64,000 nucleotides of DNA from Lithospermum erythrorhizon (Eukaryota; Streptophyta; Magnoliopsida; Boraginales; Boraginaceae), in NCBI GenBank assembly GCA_019722365.1, contig JADFUC010001574.1:124001-188000 (forward strand), read 5' to 3'. The notes beneath the pieces were generated by a model. It was not told where the DNA came from. It did no database searches and was given only the letters and a program-made list of their open reading frames with translations. The translations under genes and the position numbers were made by a program. This document shows positions 44,282-57,771 of this stretch, piece by piece (position 1 is the first letter of the stretch; every line of letters begins with the position of its first letter).

Positions 44282-47200
44282 TTACCATTGGAAGGGCTTC
44301 TTTGTAAGTCGAATATGGTGGAGTTCACTAGAGATTATGTCCTTCTTGGATTCCAACTCACTAAGTTGTTGTTCCTTCAAATCTTTCACTGACTTTGCCG
44401 AGTTTAACTGTGCTTCGAACGACTTCATCTGCTCAACAAGCTCGCTTAGCTTTCTGTCAGCGTCGTTTTTCTCAGCTTGACACTCTCTAACCCCACTTTC
44501 AACTTTGTCCAAGTCTTCTTGGAGCTTATTCTCCCTGTCCATTGTTTCAAGCAACTCGTTTAAGTAAACTTCGAGTGGGGTGGTATTGAAGCCGTGAGGT
44601 TCCAGCTCCTTGAGGTTTCCCAAGATGTCATGGATAATATTCGTTCGCTGTAGATCATCAGGAGATACTGATGTTATCCTTTCTACCTCGTATGCAAATT
44701 TCATCATCATGCATATAGCGATCCCTTCTCGCATATCCTCTTTGTGTTCAGTCAAAGGAGAAAAATGTAGCATCTGTGGAACCCTCTTAAACACTTCCAT
44801 CGATTTAATTACCTTCCACATTTTTGATCTCATGGTGAAAGGCCATGTCCGACTCTGATCTGATATAGGAACAACAGTTGCAGGATGTGGCTTTGAACAT
44901 TCAGTTAAAGCAGGATTTGTACTTGTATACAATACAATTTCCATGCTCTCCTTCCACATTTCCGATCTTTTAGTGAAAAGCCAGGTCAGACTCTGATCTG
45001 ATAGGGGATGAAGAGAAACACTTGCAAGATGAGGCTGTGAATGTTGATTTAATGTAGGATTTGGATACACTACAAGTGCATTGCTCTGCCAATCCCCTGA
45101 AAGCTAGAAAAATTTATGAGCAAATTGTTCAACTAGCATACGTCATCATGAAATTATAAACGGAAAGGTCCGGGGTAATAGGAACACACTGCACAACCAG
45201 GTTAGAAGGTGGAAACTCAAGAATAACAATATTATAGATTTCATGTATAAATAAGCCTCCAAGTTACTACCATGTAATCATGTATGAAAGAAACTTATAC
45301 AGCTACGGCCAATGTAATTAAACTATAGTAGACGCACGTCAACTATTCTATGTTTCTATTTTTATAGGACAAATGAAACCTGAGAACCTAGTCGTCAATA
45401 ATCTCATCAACTATTTCAGAGATCTGAAGCTCATTTGTCTGACTTATACAATGGGAACCTGCAAGACATCATAGGATACCATAAACTGAAATGAGAGCAG
45501 TCATCATGGCTTCACCTCCGGGAAACTAGTTTGTTTTAAAACTAAGTTATGCCATGCGGAATAAAACAAAATAAAACTAAGGACCCTAAAAGTAATAATC
45601 CTGAAAGTAATTTAAAATGAGCATGTTTGTTGGATGTTGAACTTTAGTAATTCAAATTCCTAGATTACCATTAGGAAGAAATTATAGATAGTTTTTACTC
45701 CAGCAATGAGCCACTTATTGGCTCTGGTTCATCAATTCTTTCTATGCATTATGCTGTGATTCCAGGTTCTTCACCTACAGTGTAATGCTTGTTTCCTCAT
45801 TCTTAGAAATATGTAAAAGAGAAGATAACAACTACAGTATAAATCAAGGATACCATCTTCAAGCAAGGTGAGAAATCTTTGAGCGGCTTCTTTATTAGGC
45901 CCAACTCTCCTTATCTTTTTGTAACTCTTACAATCATTTTTCTTGCTGTTCCCCTGCATTTAAGAAGATAAAGGGGAGAACATGGATATCATGAGCCGAA
46001 TCCAAATTTTAAAGTTTATTAGATTACATTAAACGAACTTAAATGAATATCAACAAGTAAAAACAAGGTGGCAAGACCTGGAGTTGTATGGCTTACGTAC
46101 ATTCATTTTCCTTTTACATCTGGGATTTCCTTCACTCGAGGACAATCGACAAGATTGACTGAGTAATGGTGGTGCTTCCAGGGCTTGCACTATATTTTTC
46201 CGACCCAAAGATTGGCTCCCCTCGGCATTATCTCTAGTTTCCAGCTTTAGTCTCTCAGCTGGAGAAGGCATCCTCTCCATGGTGCTAATTTCTGTAGGAA
46301 TTGTTTGAAGCTGAAAAGATCGCACAGTTTCATTCCCATCTAGACGACAACGCTGAACGATCTGGAAAAAAAATATTACTGGACCATTAGAAACACAACA
46401 TCATTTTCTTCACAAAGCCACCCAAGTAGGCTAATTCCACATAAGCCAACACCAATCACAACATGCAAAAAAGGAACAAGGATAGATAACATTGCCTATA
46501 TGTGACTTCCAAATTGTGAGTTTTAGGAATCCAGGGGTTACTATTTCCTTGATTCTCTAGCTAATTCATACTCCCCTCTAGGATTTTTAGTTGTCCTTGT
46601 CTTTTTTTTCCAAAATAAGCTTATCGCTTTTAAAGATAATAAATCGCGATTTTCAATGTAATCGACTATTTGTATCTTTAAACAACCAACCACAACTTCT
46701 TTATTTTTCTTAATATACGTTAAACGACTAAAGTTCGAGTATGTTAATTTTTCATTTGATTATTCATAACATGAGGCAATGCAATACACTTAAAACAGTA
46801 AAACACCATACAAAATCAAACAAGAACATAGTACTTATTTAACAATAAATGATGAACCTTTTTTGGGACATGGGTCCATTTATTTCCACCAAGCCAACTA
46901 AGATGATGTCTCAATTCATCTCTTCTAAACTCAATTTCATCATAAGGACTCTCAAAAGCCACTAAATACTTGAAGCCATCATTAATATTCCTGACTTCAA
47001 CAATATTCATCCATCCAAATGTCAGCACTATTGGCCTACAACATCAAAACATCTGGAAGTTTAAAGTGCATGAGGATGATGAATCACAAGTTTCCCAATG
47101 CATTCTCTAAGTGGTTGAGACTGGTTTTCTTCATCACAAATGGTTTGATACTCAACCCAATAATGGAGTTTGGAGCATTTCTGGTGCTTCTTGCATGCAG

Positions 47201-47327
47201 GGGAGTCCTTTAATCTTCTTGGTTTGCGGATGATTGTGCATGTGTACCAAGAATCCAAGAAGCCTTCTTCCTTGCATGTGACTTCCACTTTTGTACCAAT
47301 TCTGAACACTTCTTTTTTCCTCTGCAT
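44282..47327 (-). CDS. Agenet/DUF724 domain protein, 5 exons, with frame lesions
   Basis: Plant-specific Tudor-like Agenet plus DUF724 protein; relatives are nuclear or cytosolic and linked to chromatin, RNA transport and growth. Exons in transcript order: 47327-46858, 46361-46101, 45953-45854, 45458-45388, 45103-44282. Exon 1 encodes the Agenet pair: GTKVEVTCKEEGFLDSWYTC and, after a break, EVRNINDGFKYLVAFESP...ELRHHLSWLGGNKWTHVPKK. The last exon is DUF724: RTWPFTMRSKMWKVIKSMEV, then LHFSPL..HKEDMREGIAICMMM and a C-terminal coiled coil rich in Glu, Lys and Leu, ending TKKPFQW. Phases join from exon 2 onward. Exon 1 changes frame near 47010-47063, with a TAA at 47061-47063, and exon 4 ends in an in-frame TAG (45388-45390) exactly at the donor site. 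The DUF724 entry motif is present twice in the last exon. It may be a gene with errors or a pseudogene. Confidence 0.8.
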
Positions 47328-48658
47328 GTTGCTAAAGAGGGTGGGTGGGGGGTGGAGGTGGGGAGGTGTACAGAGTAGGGAGTGGTTTATTACTGGTTTT
47401 GAACTGTTGTTGTCTGGGGGAACAGGTAAACATTAGTGGTACATGGTACCATGCTGAACTGTTATACACACCAAAAACAGTAAAAACACTAAAACACCAA
47501 ACAGTAAACGAATCACATGAATTACTATTTTACCCCTATTTTCCTGGGTCATTGTGACAAAAACAAGTTAAATTTTGTTGTCAAGTCATGGAAAATGTCA
47601 CCACTTTTTCTACTGCCAGACAAAAACAAAGTCGAACGCATTATTATCAGCCTAATTGGGCTTTATCGTTAAAACAAACATCAATTTATTAACTTGTTTA
47701 ATCACGAACACGCATTTATTAAATCGCTACTTTCCTTACAAACATAAACGAAATTCTATAGTCATTAAACTCAAAAAAAAATCTATTACGAAAAAATGAC
47801 ATAAATAACATAAAAATGACTGTCAAACCATGTTTCGAATAACGTTATCACATTTAAACACCAATTAATAGTTATTTGAGAAATATTAGCACAAATTTCG
47901 AAATACACAAATATTAATTATTAATTTTGAAATTATCAAAATTCAAACTTATTAACATTAATTATCAACATTCGAATAATTATCAAAATTCGAATTATTA
48001 ACATTCAAAATTATTAACACTCAAATAATTATCATCTCGAAATTATAAAAATCTAAATTATGAAAAATTCAAAATTATTAACATCTGAAATTATAATTAA
48101 TAATTACACAATTCATAATCTATTTCCACAAGAAGAATATAAAGAAGAATTGGAACGATCAATGCTTATAAGCAAAATGATAATACGTCATTGCAGATAT
48201 AAACACGTAGTTATAATCTCTGCTATCTTCAAAACAAACACGCTTAATTGGCTTGTTTTAAAGTTGAATCATTTGGAAAATTCGCTTTTGTGATAAATCA
48301 TTCGAAAATTCGCCAAGCCAGAATAGATTTATGTTAAGTTTGTCATTAAACGTACCATTTTTTCATCAAGCAGGAGTTAAGTCATCATTTGGTTCACATT
48401 AGATTATTTTCTTATGCTAATGAATGAATTTGAAGTTTGTTTTATAGCAACATAACAAATTAATAAATAATTCGACTATGCTAATCATGTATATAATGGC
48501 CATGCACGCTAATCATGTCCTCGTTGAATTTGCATAATGTAAAAAGTAGTAAAGATGCACTATACTCATCGAGAGGGAAAAAATAAATAAACGTAGTTGC
48601 AACATGGGTAAAACATCATTTATCATATCTCAAAATAATAATTGAAACTAATCACCCG
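47328..48658. other. 5' flank of the DUF724 gene and AT-rich degenerate repeat
   Basis: A G-rich run near 47339-47385 lies just upstream of the DUF724 start and may be 5' UTR or promoter. From about 47860 to 48110 the DNA is a degenerate array of aattatcaaaattc- and attattaacattc-like words. No coding sequence. Confidence 0.5.
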
Positions 48659-50520
48659 CTAGTCCGCTGGTTTTGGTCTCGATTCAAAGCGTATCAACAC
48701 CTCGATGGGAAGCGGCGCTGCATTAAGCGCATGAACGCCTGGGCCGAGCGCCGCGCCGCGGATCGCCCTCACCGATTCATCTAATTTCCTACGCATTACC
48801 CGCAACCTCCGGGTTCCAAGAAAGTCGAGCAGTAATGTCTCCACTGAAGCCAGACATGCATTTGATCAGATTGCTGCTCAGAATGAATGTAAGAAAATAA
48901 TATGTTAGTATATGATATAAATAATATAATATAAAAGTAATAAAAATACACTTTAAAAACATCATACCCTGGCCATGGTGCTTATAATTATTCAGAGATC
49001 TGCATGTCTAATAAGCCAAGTGCACTCTACTGGCGAGTCCGAGGCCAAATACCAACTCACGAATAGTTCAAGCCTCTGCTGTAGCCTATATACGCAGTGG
49101 GACCCATCATATACAATAACATTTACAAAGTCATCCTCTAAGCTCAACGGGCGGGGCTGGATCAACAGACTCTCCCCGAACCTGTCAGTAATCCTCCGCA
49201 TATACGCCTATCGACATTCAAGCAAAGTCAGTGATGCAACCGTGATAATACGATAATGGGATTAAATTATTTAAGTCTTGTTTTTCCAAAGCATAATGTT
49301 ATACAAAGTTAAATATATAATATTTTCATACATGCTCGGTCATATCCGATCCAATTGCTTCCTAGCAAGAAATCGGGCTGGCTGGGTCAAGAGCTGGTGG
49401 TGTTGTCAGCCCATCGGGTGCTCGTCAGTCTTCGGTACCACGCTGGGTACCTCCGGTCGGCCGAACAACTAGCACCTATAGATCCAACACTGCAATACAA
49501 AAACAATAATGAGATTAGTTTTCTTCAACATAAACATCCATAAAATACATGACTTAAGCACTTCAAGTAGAAAGTCTGCCTGGCTTGCCTCATTCATTCT
49601 CGACGCCTCTTCCAAAGGCTGTAAAGTGTGCACGCGAGGGTACCCCGCACCCCAAGCATATTCGCCGACTCTATCGATGCTCCAAAGAAGTATTGTGATC
49701 GAGCGTTCGGCCCCATTTATCGACAAACAACGCTGCTCCCAAAGAATACCAACGTAGTTAGCACTCTTTACTAATAGTGGGCCCACCACGCCTCGGCAAG
49801 CCAAATTTTCGATGCTCTTCGCACAACACACTCCTACCGTTTCCTCGCTTAAACACGACTTATCAAGTACGGGCACCCGTGATCGTGATGCATCGCCCGC
49901 CCGCATTGTGATGACCAATAACGTGATTCCTAAGATACGCGCACATCAAAAGCGTAGTAATTGTCATTTCAAAAGGTATACGAAAGCGAGTTCAAGCCGG
50001 ACGCCACCGCCATCGAAAGCCGCCACCAAGGTCGAAGCCAGTTCGGGAATGTTATTTCCGACACGCATCGATCCTGGCCAGAAATGACAGCATCCACCCA
50101 TCGCTCTATTAATGGCAGCCGACTCAATCAAGTTGTTGCTTCTATCCCTGTTTCGAACCAACAAGTGGCTCAATGCCGCCCAGCCTTCGATCTTTCCCAA
50201 TATTGGGCCAAGCAAATGACCTCTCTCTAATGTAACTTCCCCGATTGGGGCCCCTGCACGGGCTCAGCGAGTATACCAAATTATGCCTGCAACCTATGTT
50301 TTGGACGCTTCTCCTCACAATGACGCTGACCGTCACAGGACCGGCATGCCTCGCACGTGTCAACCACGGACCGGTCACAACTGGATTATTGGGACCGGGT
50401 CGTCAATCGGCATAATCAGATCCAATCTCCTTTGCCTCTGGGACCGACCCAAGAATACCTCGTCCCGAACATTCCGATTAGGTCGTTTGTCTACGCATCG
50501 ACCATCTTATAAATTTTATT
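48659..50520 (-). pseudogene. Degenerate plant-mobile-domain (PMD, aminotransferase-like) sequence, transposon-related
   Basis: Open minus-strand pieces in order are 50378-50142, 50215-49964, 49918-49469, 49201-48992 and 48844-48659, in different frames. The best clue is RVGEYAWGAG..RVHTLQPLEEASR near 49690-49580, matching the YAWG-type core of the plant mobile domain carried by some MULE transposons and by MAIL/PP7-long host proteins. A downstream piece with DRFGE.LLIQPRPLS and W.LASDSP fits the usual C-terminal half of the domain. The region is clearly richer in G+C than its surroundings. No continuous frame exists, so it is either decayed or badly sequenced. Identification rests on short motifs and is moderate at best. 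Confidence 0.4.
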
Positions 50521-53440
50521 AACTCTACAATTCTATTGTTTTAATAAACAAATTATATTTCATAATTTTACCACAAATTACCATATATTCTATAGTTTTA
50601 TTTATATTTCATAATTTTACTATATTTTACGATATAGTCTAAACTTTTTTTTAACATAATTTATCATATTTCATATAAAATTTTGCCTAAAACTTTTATC
50701 ATACTAACCATATTCTAAAATTTACAATAAATTACCTTATTTCATAATTAACCATATTTTATAATTTTACTATATTTGCAAATTCCTTTGCTTTCTCAAG
50801 ATACTCTCTAAAAACCAAAATCAATCCTGTCACGTGGGCTGGCTTGAGCGAATGTTAATCGATGATGTGATTATTAACATACAAAATAATTATAAAGAAC
50901 GATCGTCATTAAGAAGCAAATTTTACCATTGTTGTTTCTATGTAAACATTATATTTAATCATAGTTCCTTTAGTGAAATATGTCAATTGCTAGAATGTTG
51001 AATTTTCCGATCGATATAATCTAAATTAAAGCCTAATATCTCTATCATTTCTAAAATTTACCATTTTGTATTTAATTGTTTTGAGATCCATATCTAGTAT
51101 TTCATAATGTTACCATTTTTCATAATTTCAACTGTTCTATTATTTATACTGTTCAATCTTATAATTAGGTTTACGATTTCTCATAATCTAAAATTAACTA
51201 TATTTTATAATAATTTCATAATTTTATAATTTCATAATTTTATAATTTCATATTTCATATTTCATATTTCTTGTGTTCTAATTTCATATTTTCATAATAA
51301 TTTCTATACTTCATAATATTTCATACCTTATAATTTCATCATTTCGATATTTCATAATAATTTCATAATATTTTAATTTTATTGTTTAATCATAATTTTA
51401 ATCATAATTCATAATTTCACAATGTCAATAATTAAGATATAATTCATAAATTGATACTATTAAATACACACCATTATATTTTGATTCAATTTAATACGCA
51501 CTATTACATTTTGATTCACTTAATACGCCTATTCTCATTACACTTTAATAACGGCATTATCACCCGGGCTGTTTCTATATTAAAGACGATTTATTTTATC
51601 GTTACTTAACAAACTATAATTCACATAACATGCACAAACACAATTTTTACCATAATATTAATTCACCATATTAACAATAAATCTTAACAAACAACCATAA
51701 TTTAAATACACAAACATATGATTCAACAGAAATAATCTCATAATATTCAATAGTACATTGACAGAATCTTAACAAACAATTTCATAATATTTAATACACA
51801 CCATACCAATTTCATAATAAGTACTAATAATTCATATGTAAAACAAATTGCTTATAATATGTGAACAAATTTTTACTTACTTGTTTTATTGAATTGTTAA
51901 TTGCTCGATGAACACAAAATTTGAGTTGAAAGCTTCCACAACAAACTGCCGAAAATTTAAAGGAAACGATTTGTCAAATGGTGAATTCTGCTGGTTAAGA
52001 TTTAAGCTTTAGGAAAATCTGCTTTGTATATGGCATACTAGTATGCAAATTCGGCCGTTTAGCAATAAAACCAAGCTAGCAATTCTACTGCAATAATGAA
52101 AACCAAGTGCACCGATCATTATACACAAACCGTGTGCAATTTGTTTTGGGTCGATAATATACAAAGAATCGTGGTACAATACAACTCCTGACAAATGGGT
52201 CAATCGCTTGTCACATCTGCGCTTCGTCACAAGGCGCTGTCAACTGGTCATGCCAGTCAACCTCCATGGTCAAGCTGTGGCAACAACCCACCCTTTTCCC
52301 ACGGTTGTCGAAAGAATGTTTAATTCCATCACAAGGCTGTAACAAACAACCGAAGTTCTTTATTGCTTTTGTTCTAGTGAGCAAATTTTTTTCATTTTTG
52401 TTTCAACAGTCATAGTCGAACTAATGGTACTTTATTTGCATTCTGGCTCAGATAATCACGGTTTACTTACTATATCAATCAAGTTAAAACGTTCAATTTA
52501 CCAACGCATGAATCAATTTTAATTGCCGATCGACTAATTATTAATCAGTTGTCAACATTCAAATGACCAAAATCGAACGTATTAATACACAATTTTGATG
52601 CACAATTTATTACAATTTCATATTCTCTATACCTAATATTAAATAATTATCTGCATTCAAAATTGAAATTTAGCAGAAATTGACAAGAACTATCGATTTG
52701 AATAATATTAAGACAAAAATATTAGTACAATAATTATTCAATAATTTTATCATATTTGAACACCACTAACACAATTGAGAAATATTAGTACAAAATAAAC
52801 AATTGATTCATGTTTAATAAACATGCAGATAAAACCACTTAACTGAAACAAACATCGCTGGCTAATTCGCTTATAATATAACAAACACGAAATAAATTAC
52901 CAAAGCGTAATAAACACGGTCTTAATTCATTCATAATATAACAATCATCATAAGAATTGCTTGTTACAAATAAACACGGGCATAATTTGTTCGAGGTAAT
53001 CGATATACGTGAAAGTTGTGTCATCAAATCAAGTCATTTTCGAACTAATTGGGAGACTTAATCAAGCAAATTGTATTGTAGCTTATAAGTAACCAATGAA
53101 CGGATCACTTATTTTTCTGTAAAGAACGGTATAATTCTAAGTTGTTTACTGGCTAAAAACAAGTGGGAAAACTTTCTTTGTCTTATAAACGAACATTGAA
53201 CCACTATTGAAACATAGTCACACTCTCATTCACGTGAATAGCAAAGGAAAACACCTGATTATAATCTAAAAGTAGTAAATACTATTCTATCTAAAGTAGT
53301 AAACACTACGCAGTCCATAATTACCTAGGAAACAATTCCAATATATTTGAGACATATTATTATTTATTTAAATCATACATTATACTATCAAAATAAATTA
53401 GTTCAAGATACTACATCCTTGCCATAACGGATAACAAAAA
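50521..53440. other. AT-rich degenerate repeat region
   Basis: From 50530 to about 51520 the sequence consists of variations on cataattttaccatatt and related words, a low-complexity degenerate array. The rest is AT-rich and non-coding. The part near 52740-52800 resembles 47845-47900 in the same orientation. No gene recognised. Confidence 0.5.
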
Positions 53441-55390
53441 TAACTACGATTTGATCAATCTCGATAGTTTCGATTTTGTCCAGTTCATCTTCATAAAGCT
53501 GGAGAATTTGGGCATCCGTGGCGCGGGTTCGGAGCAGAACTTAAACAGAAACAAAAGTGGAGACCGCCCTTCGGCTCAGAGGTCATGACTGTAGCATATA
53601 ACTACAAGAAAAAATTCACACCGAGACGCCAACCAAAGTCAAGAGGTCATCCAGAAATGCTGCTCACTGTCTCAAGAGAATTAAAGAGAAAGAGGGACAT
53701 GACGCCGCTTTCAGAAAAATTTTTGTTCTTTGCAGTTATTATTTAGTGGCTGAATTATCCCAACTTTATCCTCACGATAATGCCTGACAGACCTATAACA
53801 CAAACATGTACGTACGGCACTACTCGAGAGTTGTCGGAGCGACAAGTACAAATAAAAACCTTCACTCAGATGCTACGCCTCCCCCGAATACGAAAAGGGA
53901 GGAAAATTACACGGGTTTCGACGTGTCTGTGCATTATTTGACAAAGGAGACTCGCCACACGTACTTGTCACGTGATCGATCCGCTTGATAAACGTTACCG
54001 AGAAAAGAGTCCTTGACGCGTAGGATTCAAACAACACTGAACTGGCCATACCGCATCTATAACAGACTTAAATGGGAGAGGGCAAGCACGGGAACATGTA
54101 ACATTTGAGTACCGAGGTTGGCCTGATCGACTGACATTGCGAAACTACATGGATCATCCCTTACCGCTGCCAGAATATCCCGGCTATCACTGCCGATCAA
54201 GCATTTCCACTTCGGCTATTATACAACCAATGTGTATTGCATTCAATAAACATAATCGACAAATATAGTTCAATGACATGCGATTAAATTATAAAATTTC
54301 AAGGTCGGTGAAATGTCTGTCAAACTAACTCAGTGCGATCTAAACTATCCGTTTCGACACTATATTTCATACACTTCATAAAAGCCGAAGTGGTCAAATC
54401 ACTGAGAAAAAGTGTCGAGGTATGGCTGAACTAGGACTTAAAGAACTCGTCGAAAAATATCAATGAAAGCTTTTCATCTAATAAACGGGAATTGGAAGAA
54501 ACGTGATGGTAGGGTCAGATTCCCAAAGTCGTCATATCTGATCTAACACAGATCAAGATTCTCCAAGCATACACACCTAAAGATCGGGCAAAAGTCGACA
54601 CATGTAGTTCTGTGGTTAGCGACGAGGTGGCGAAAAAAATGCACTCAGCACTGATAACGACGGAAGTCCTCCGCCACGAATCGTCATGCTGTAAGCCCAA
54701 TCATGGGACAAAAATCAGACATCGGGTCGAAACCCAAAACATCCCGCAACCATCGCGTCTCCCGTGTCGTGAGCCAAACCGAAAATCAAATAAAGCCATA
54801 AGCTGAATCCGCTTGAGAAAGGATGAAATTTATTAATCTCCTAGGAAAGCGGTGTCAAGAAATGGTTCATTTGTGACACCTAATTGAATCTATCACTGTA
54901 ATCTCCGAATGTCCCTCTCCCACGATTCCCACTTGATGTCTTCTATTTACGCCGACCTCAATCTCCATATACGCCTCCCCAGCATTGTGCACTCTTACCA
55001 ACGTGACGCGAGACAGTAATTTACTGAACGATGACGAATGGCTCCGGGTTAGAACGATCTTCTTCTGGCTGACCTCCTCTTTGTACCACCACAACTTTAC
55101 GAGTTTAGATTCAGAGCTCATTCCAATGTCGACGACCCTTGTTCTCGCACTATTTCCACCCTCTGGGCCCGGCCCTATGGGATAAACGGACGACATCGCT
55201 CTAATGTGGACACGCTGTATACCACACAATGTCTATTTGAGGCATTTGCATCGACGTCAAGTATGAACAACTTGTCTTCCACCATTCGATCAAAGCGGGG
55301 ACCCAACACTCGTTTGTGGAAACGCTGATTTTTGAGGGAATCATTTATAATCGGTAAGATCATATCTCTCTCAAATTATGAATCACTTGC
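53441..55390. other. GC-richer block of unknown content
   Basis: More balanced composition than its flanks, with modest open frames on the minus strand at 54867-55229 (120 codons) and 55175-55363, and others on both strands. None has motifs I recognise. By composition and position it may belong to the same transposon as the plant-mobile-domain remnant, but that is a guess. Confidence 0.3.
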
Positions 55391-57771
55391 TTACATATTG
55401 TAATGCTGTCTGTCAGTTTTAATTGTAGCCATTAATGACAAAGACGATCATCCTATCCCTCCGATTGCATCAGATTGAAAAATCGACGAGACGCTTCAAA
55501 TTATGTTTAGAAATTCAATATAGAGAAAGAATCAACTTATCTTAACGACATTACCTACAAGCAGACGAACTCACGCCTATCGTAGAGATATCGTTGCGAC
55601 TCACGAAAGAACGCTGCTTTTAGCCATTTTCATCATTAATTAATCTTATTCTGTTGTGTTTCCTATGTAAATACTATTTAATTCATTCTATGTAATTAAT
55701 TATTTATTTCATTTTATGTACTAGTTATTTAGTTTTGTCAATATATGTGTCCAATAACGTCTACAAATTATTTAATATTATTAACTGTCCATGGTGAATA
55801 ATTTATTAACCCTAGTTTTCATGGTACCTATTCTTGCTTAAGAACTCTGGCATCAATATTACATAAACAAACAAACACACAAAAAATTCACTTATCATAT
55901 GATAAAGACGGGTACTGGGTCATGCATTTACGTATTGAACAACAATATCATAGCACGCCTATTACCAAACAAGTTTGTTAATTAAACATCCACCGAAGCC
56001 ATGAAGCAAGATAAAGGGCAAAATACCATTTCACCTCATTGGTATATAGTTATCATGTATTTTAAAGAGATCATTATACTTTACATCAATATACTTCCCA
56101 TTATTTATCTAGCAAATATATGATATTCATTTTCTTTTTGACTTTGAAGATATTTAATTATACTAGTTATCACAATCCAACCTATACTAATCCATTAAAA
56201 TCATTATAATAGTTTTCATAAAATTGATATTATCTCTGGTGCTCCACCCAAAGATCCTGTAGACGCCAAGACATTAACACTCTCCTTCAGTTTTAACCCT
56301 TCGCCTACGACACGATATATGTGCCCTCATCACCACTCAGTTTGACTTCGGGGATTATACGTGTTCTCACTTCACCACGAGTTATACTTATTACATCAAG
56401 ATCCAAAATTAATCGACAATGAAAGAATATCCTATCTGAAATTAAAGTGCGACTTAAGTGAGGGATAGTAGTTATGACAAGAGTACTCACATGTGTTATT
56501 GGCTATTACACCTAATCGACATTTTTAGCAAATTACTCTTAGAATTAGATGTGAAGTACTCTCTCCATCGAAGACAATCATGACTATCAAGTTTACATGT
56601 CATCTTCATTTCACCATCGCTGACTCCTCAGCTGATCCAATTCTTCCTGATTCATCCATTGTATGGTCTAACAAATGATAAATTGAGATTGAAAAATATT
56701 ACATTTTCCTTTGTTACATTTCCTTGTCTTAATTTAGTCTCATCTTATCTGGTTTCCTAAACTATTTTCTTCTGTCTCAACGCTTCCATTTATCCCAATT
56801 TTCACATTTAAATAAACATAAATTCATTAAATGCGAAAGATCATTTAGAAATGATTAAAATGCACTCCCTCCCCAATCCCCCACCCTTGGGAACCCCCAT
56901 CCCTCAAACTTCTTCATCTTCATCTTCAACCTCCTCCCATAACTCTCCATCCCAATTCCAGACCAACCATTTTTCGCAAATCACACTTTCATAATTATTC
57001 AATTTTCCAAACATTCCAGCATCCCACTTCAAAGTCATGGGGTTGATAAGAATATTTAAATAATTTAATTGAAAATTTTAACACACCCATGATATTCAAT
57101 TCTTTAAGAAAATTAACACAAATGGTATTCCCATCTTCAACCATTCCAACATCCCACTTTTTCAACAATTTTAACCCACTTTATTAACACACCCATTTGT
57201 GATTCACTCTTCTTCAATGATCGAGTCTGAAAGTCCAGATCTCCTTGCCCATTCGCTCTTTAATTATATTGTTCGAGGAAAGTTTAAGGGTAAAATAGTC
57301 CTTTTGTATTTTAAATTTAATGTCCTATGTTTATTTCAGACATAAAGCATCGGCGCTAGCAAGACATTCGGCATACAGCACTTTTTTGCAGGCTTGAGAC
57401 AAAAAAGATACTTTAAAAGCGCAACTGGCATGTTAACTGTCATTAGGACAAATTAAAATAAACTCATAATTCTCTTAGCAGCAAACGTAAATTAGCCTAA
57501 ATATCTCAGATCCAAACAGTTAAAATAAACCTTCACATTATCAAACAGCAAAGATGATTTCAATCTTTTTTTTTTAATGTTTCATGCGACTTTAGCTCGA
57601 GTGGTGTAAGTATTAGCCTAGCTAGTCAACAGTCAACACAAAGGTCATGTAACCTCATTCACAAATTAACGGTTTCCAACTACCCATACATTCTCTTTTG
57701 CAAAGCTCAAACCCCCTCAATTTCCTTTCTTCTTCCTATATTCTAAGAAAATACAACATTGATTTTCTTAA
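55391..57771. other. Gene-free region and promoter side of the chloride-channel gene
   Basis: AT-rich, without recognised coding sequence. A segment at 57580-57665 with tttagctcgagtggtgtaag has a tRNA-like flavour and might be SINE-derived. The pyrimidine-rich stretch 57700-57745 is a plausible 5' UTR of the gene starting at 57772. Confidence 0.45.

Noticed and set aside
44610..44858. Plus-strand open frame of 82 codons
   Set aside because: Antisense shadow of the DUF724 last exon, which is a long, homologous minus-strand frame.
49509..50522. Plus-strand open frames of 78-91 codons
   Set aside because: They overlap the minus-strand plant-mobile-domain pieces and show no recognisable motifs.
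53806..53988. Plus-strand 60-codon frame in the GC-richer block
   Set aside because: Short, no motif, no codon pattern distinguishing it from the competing frames there.
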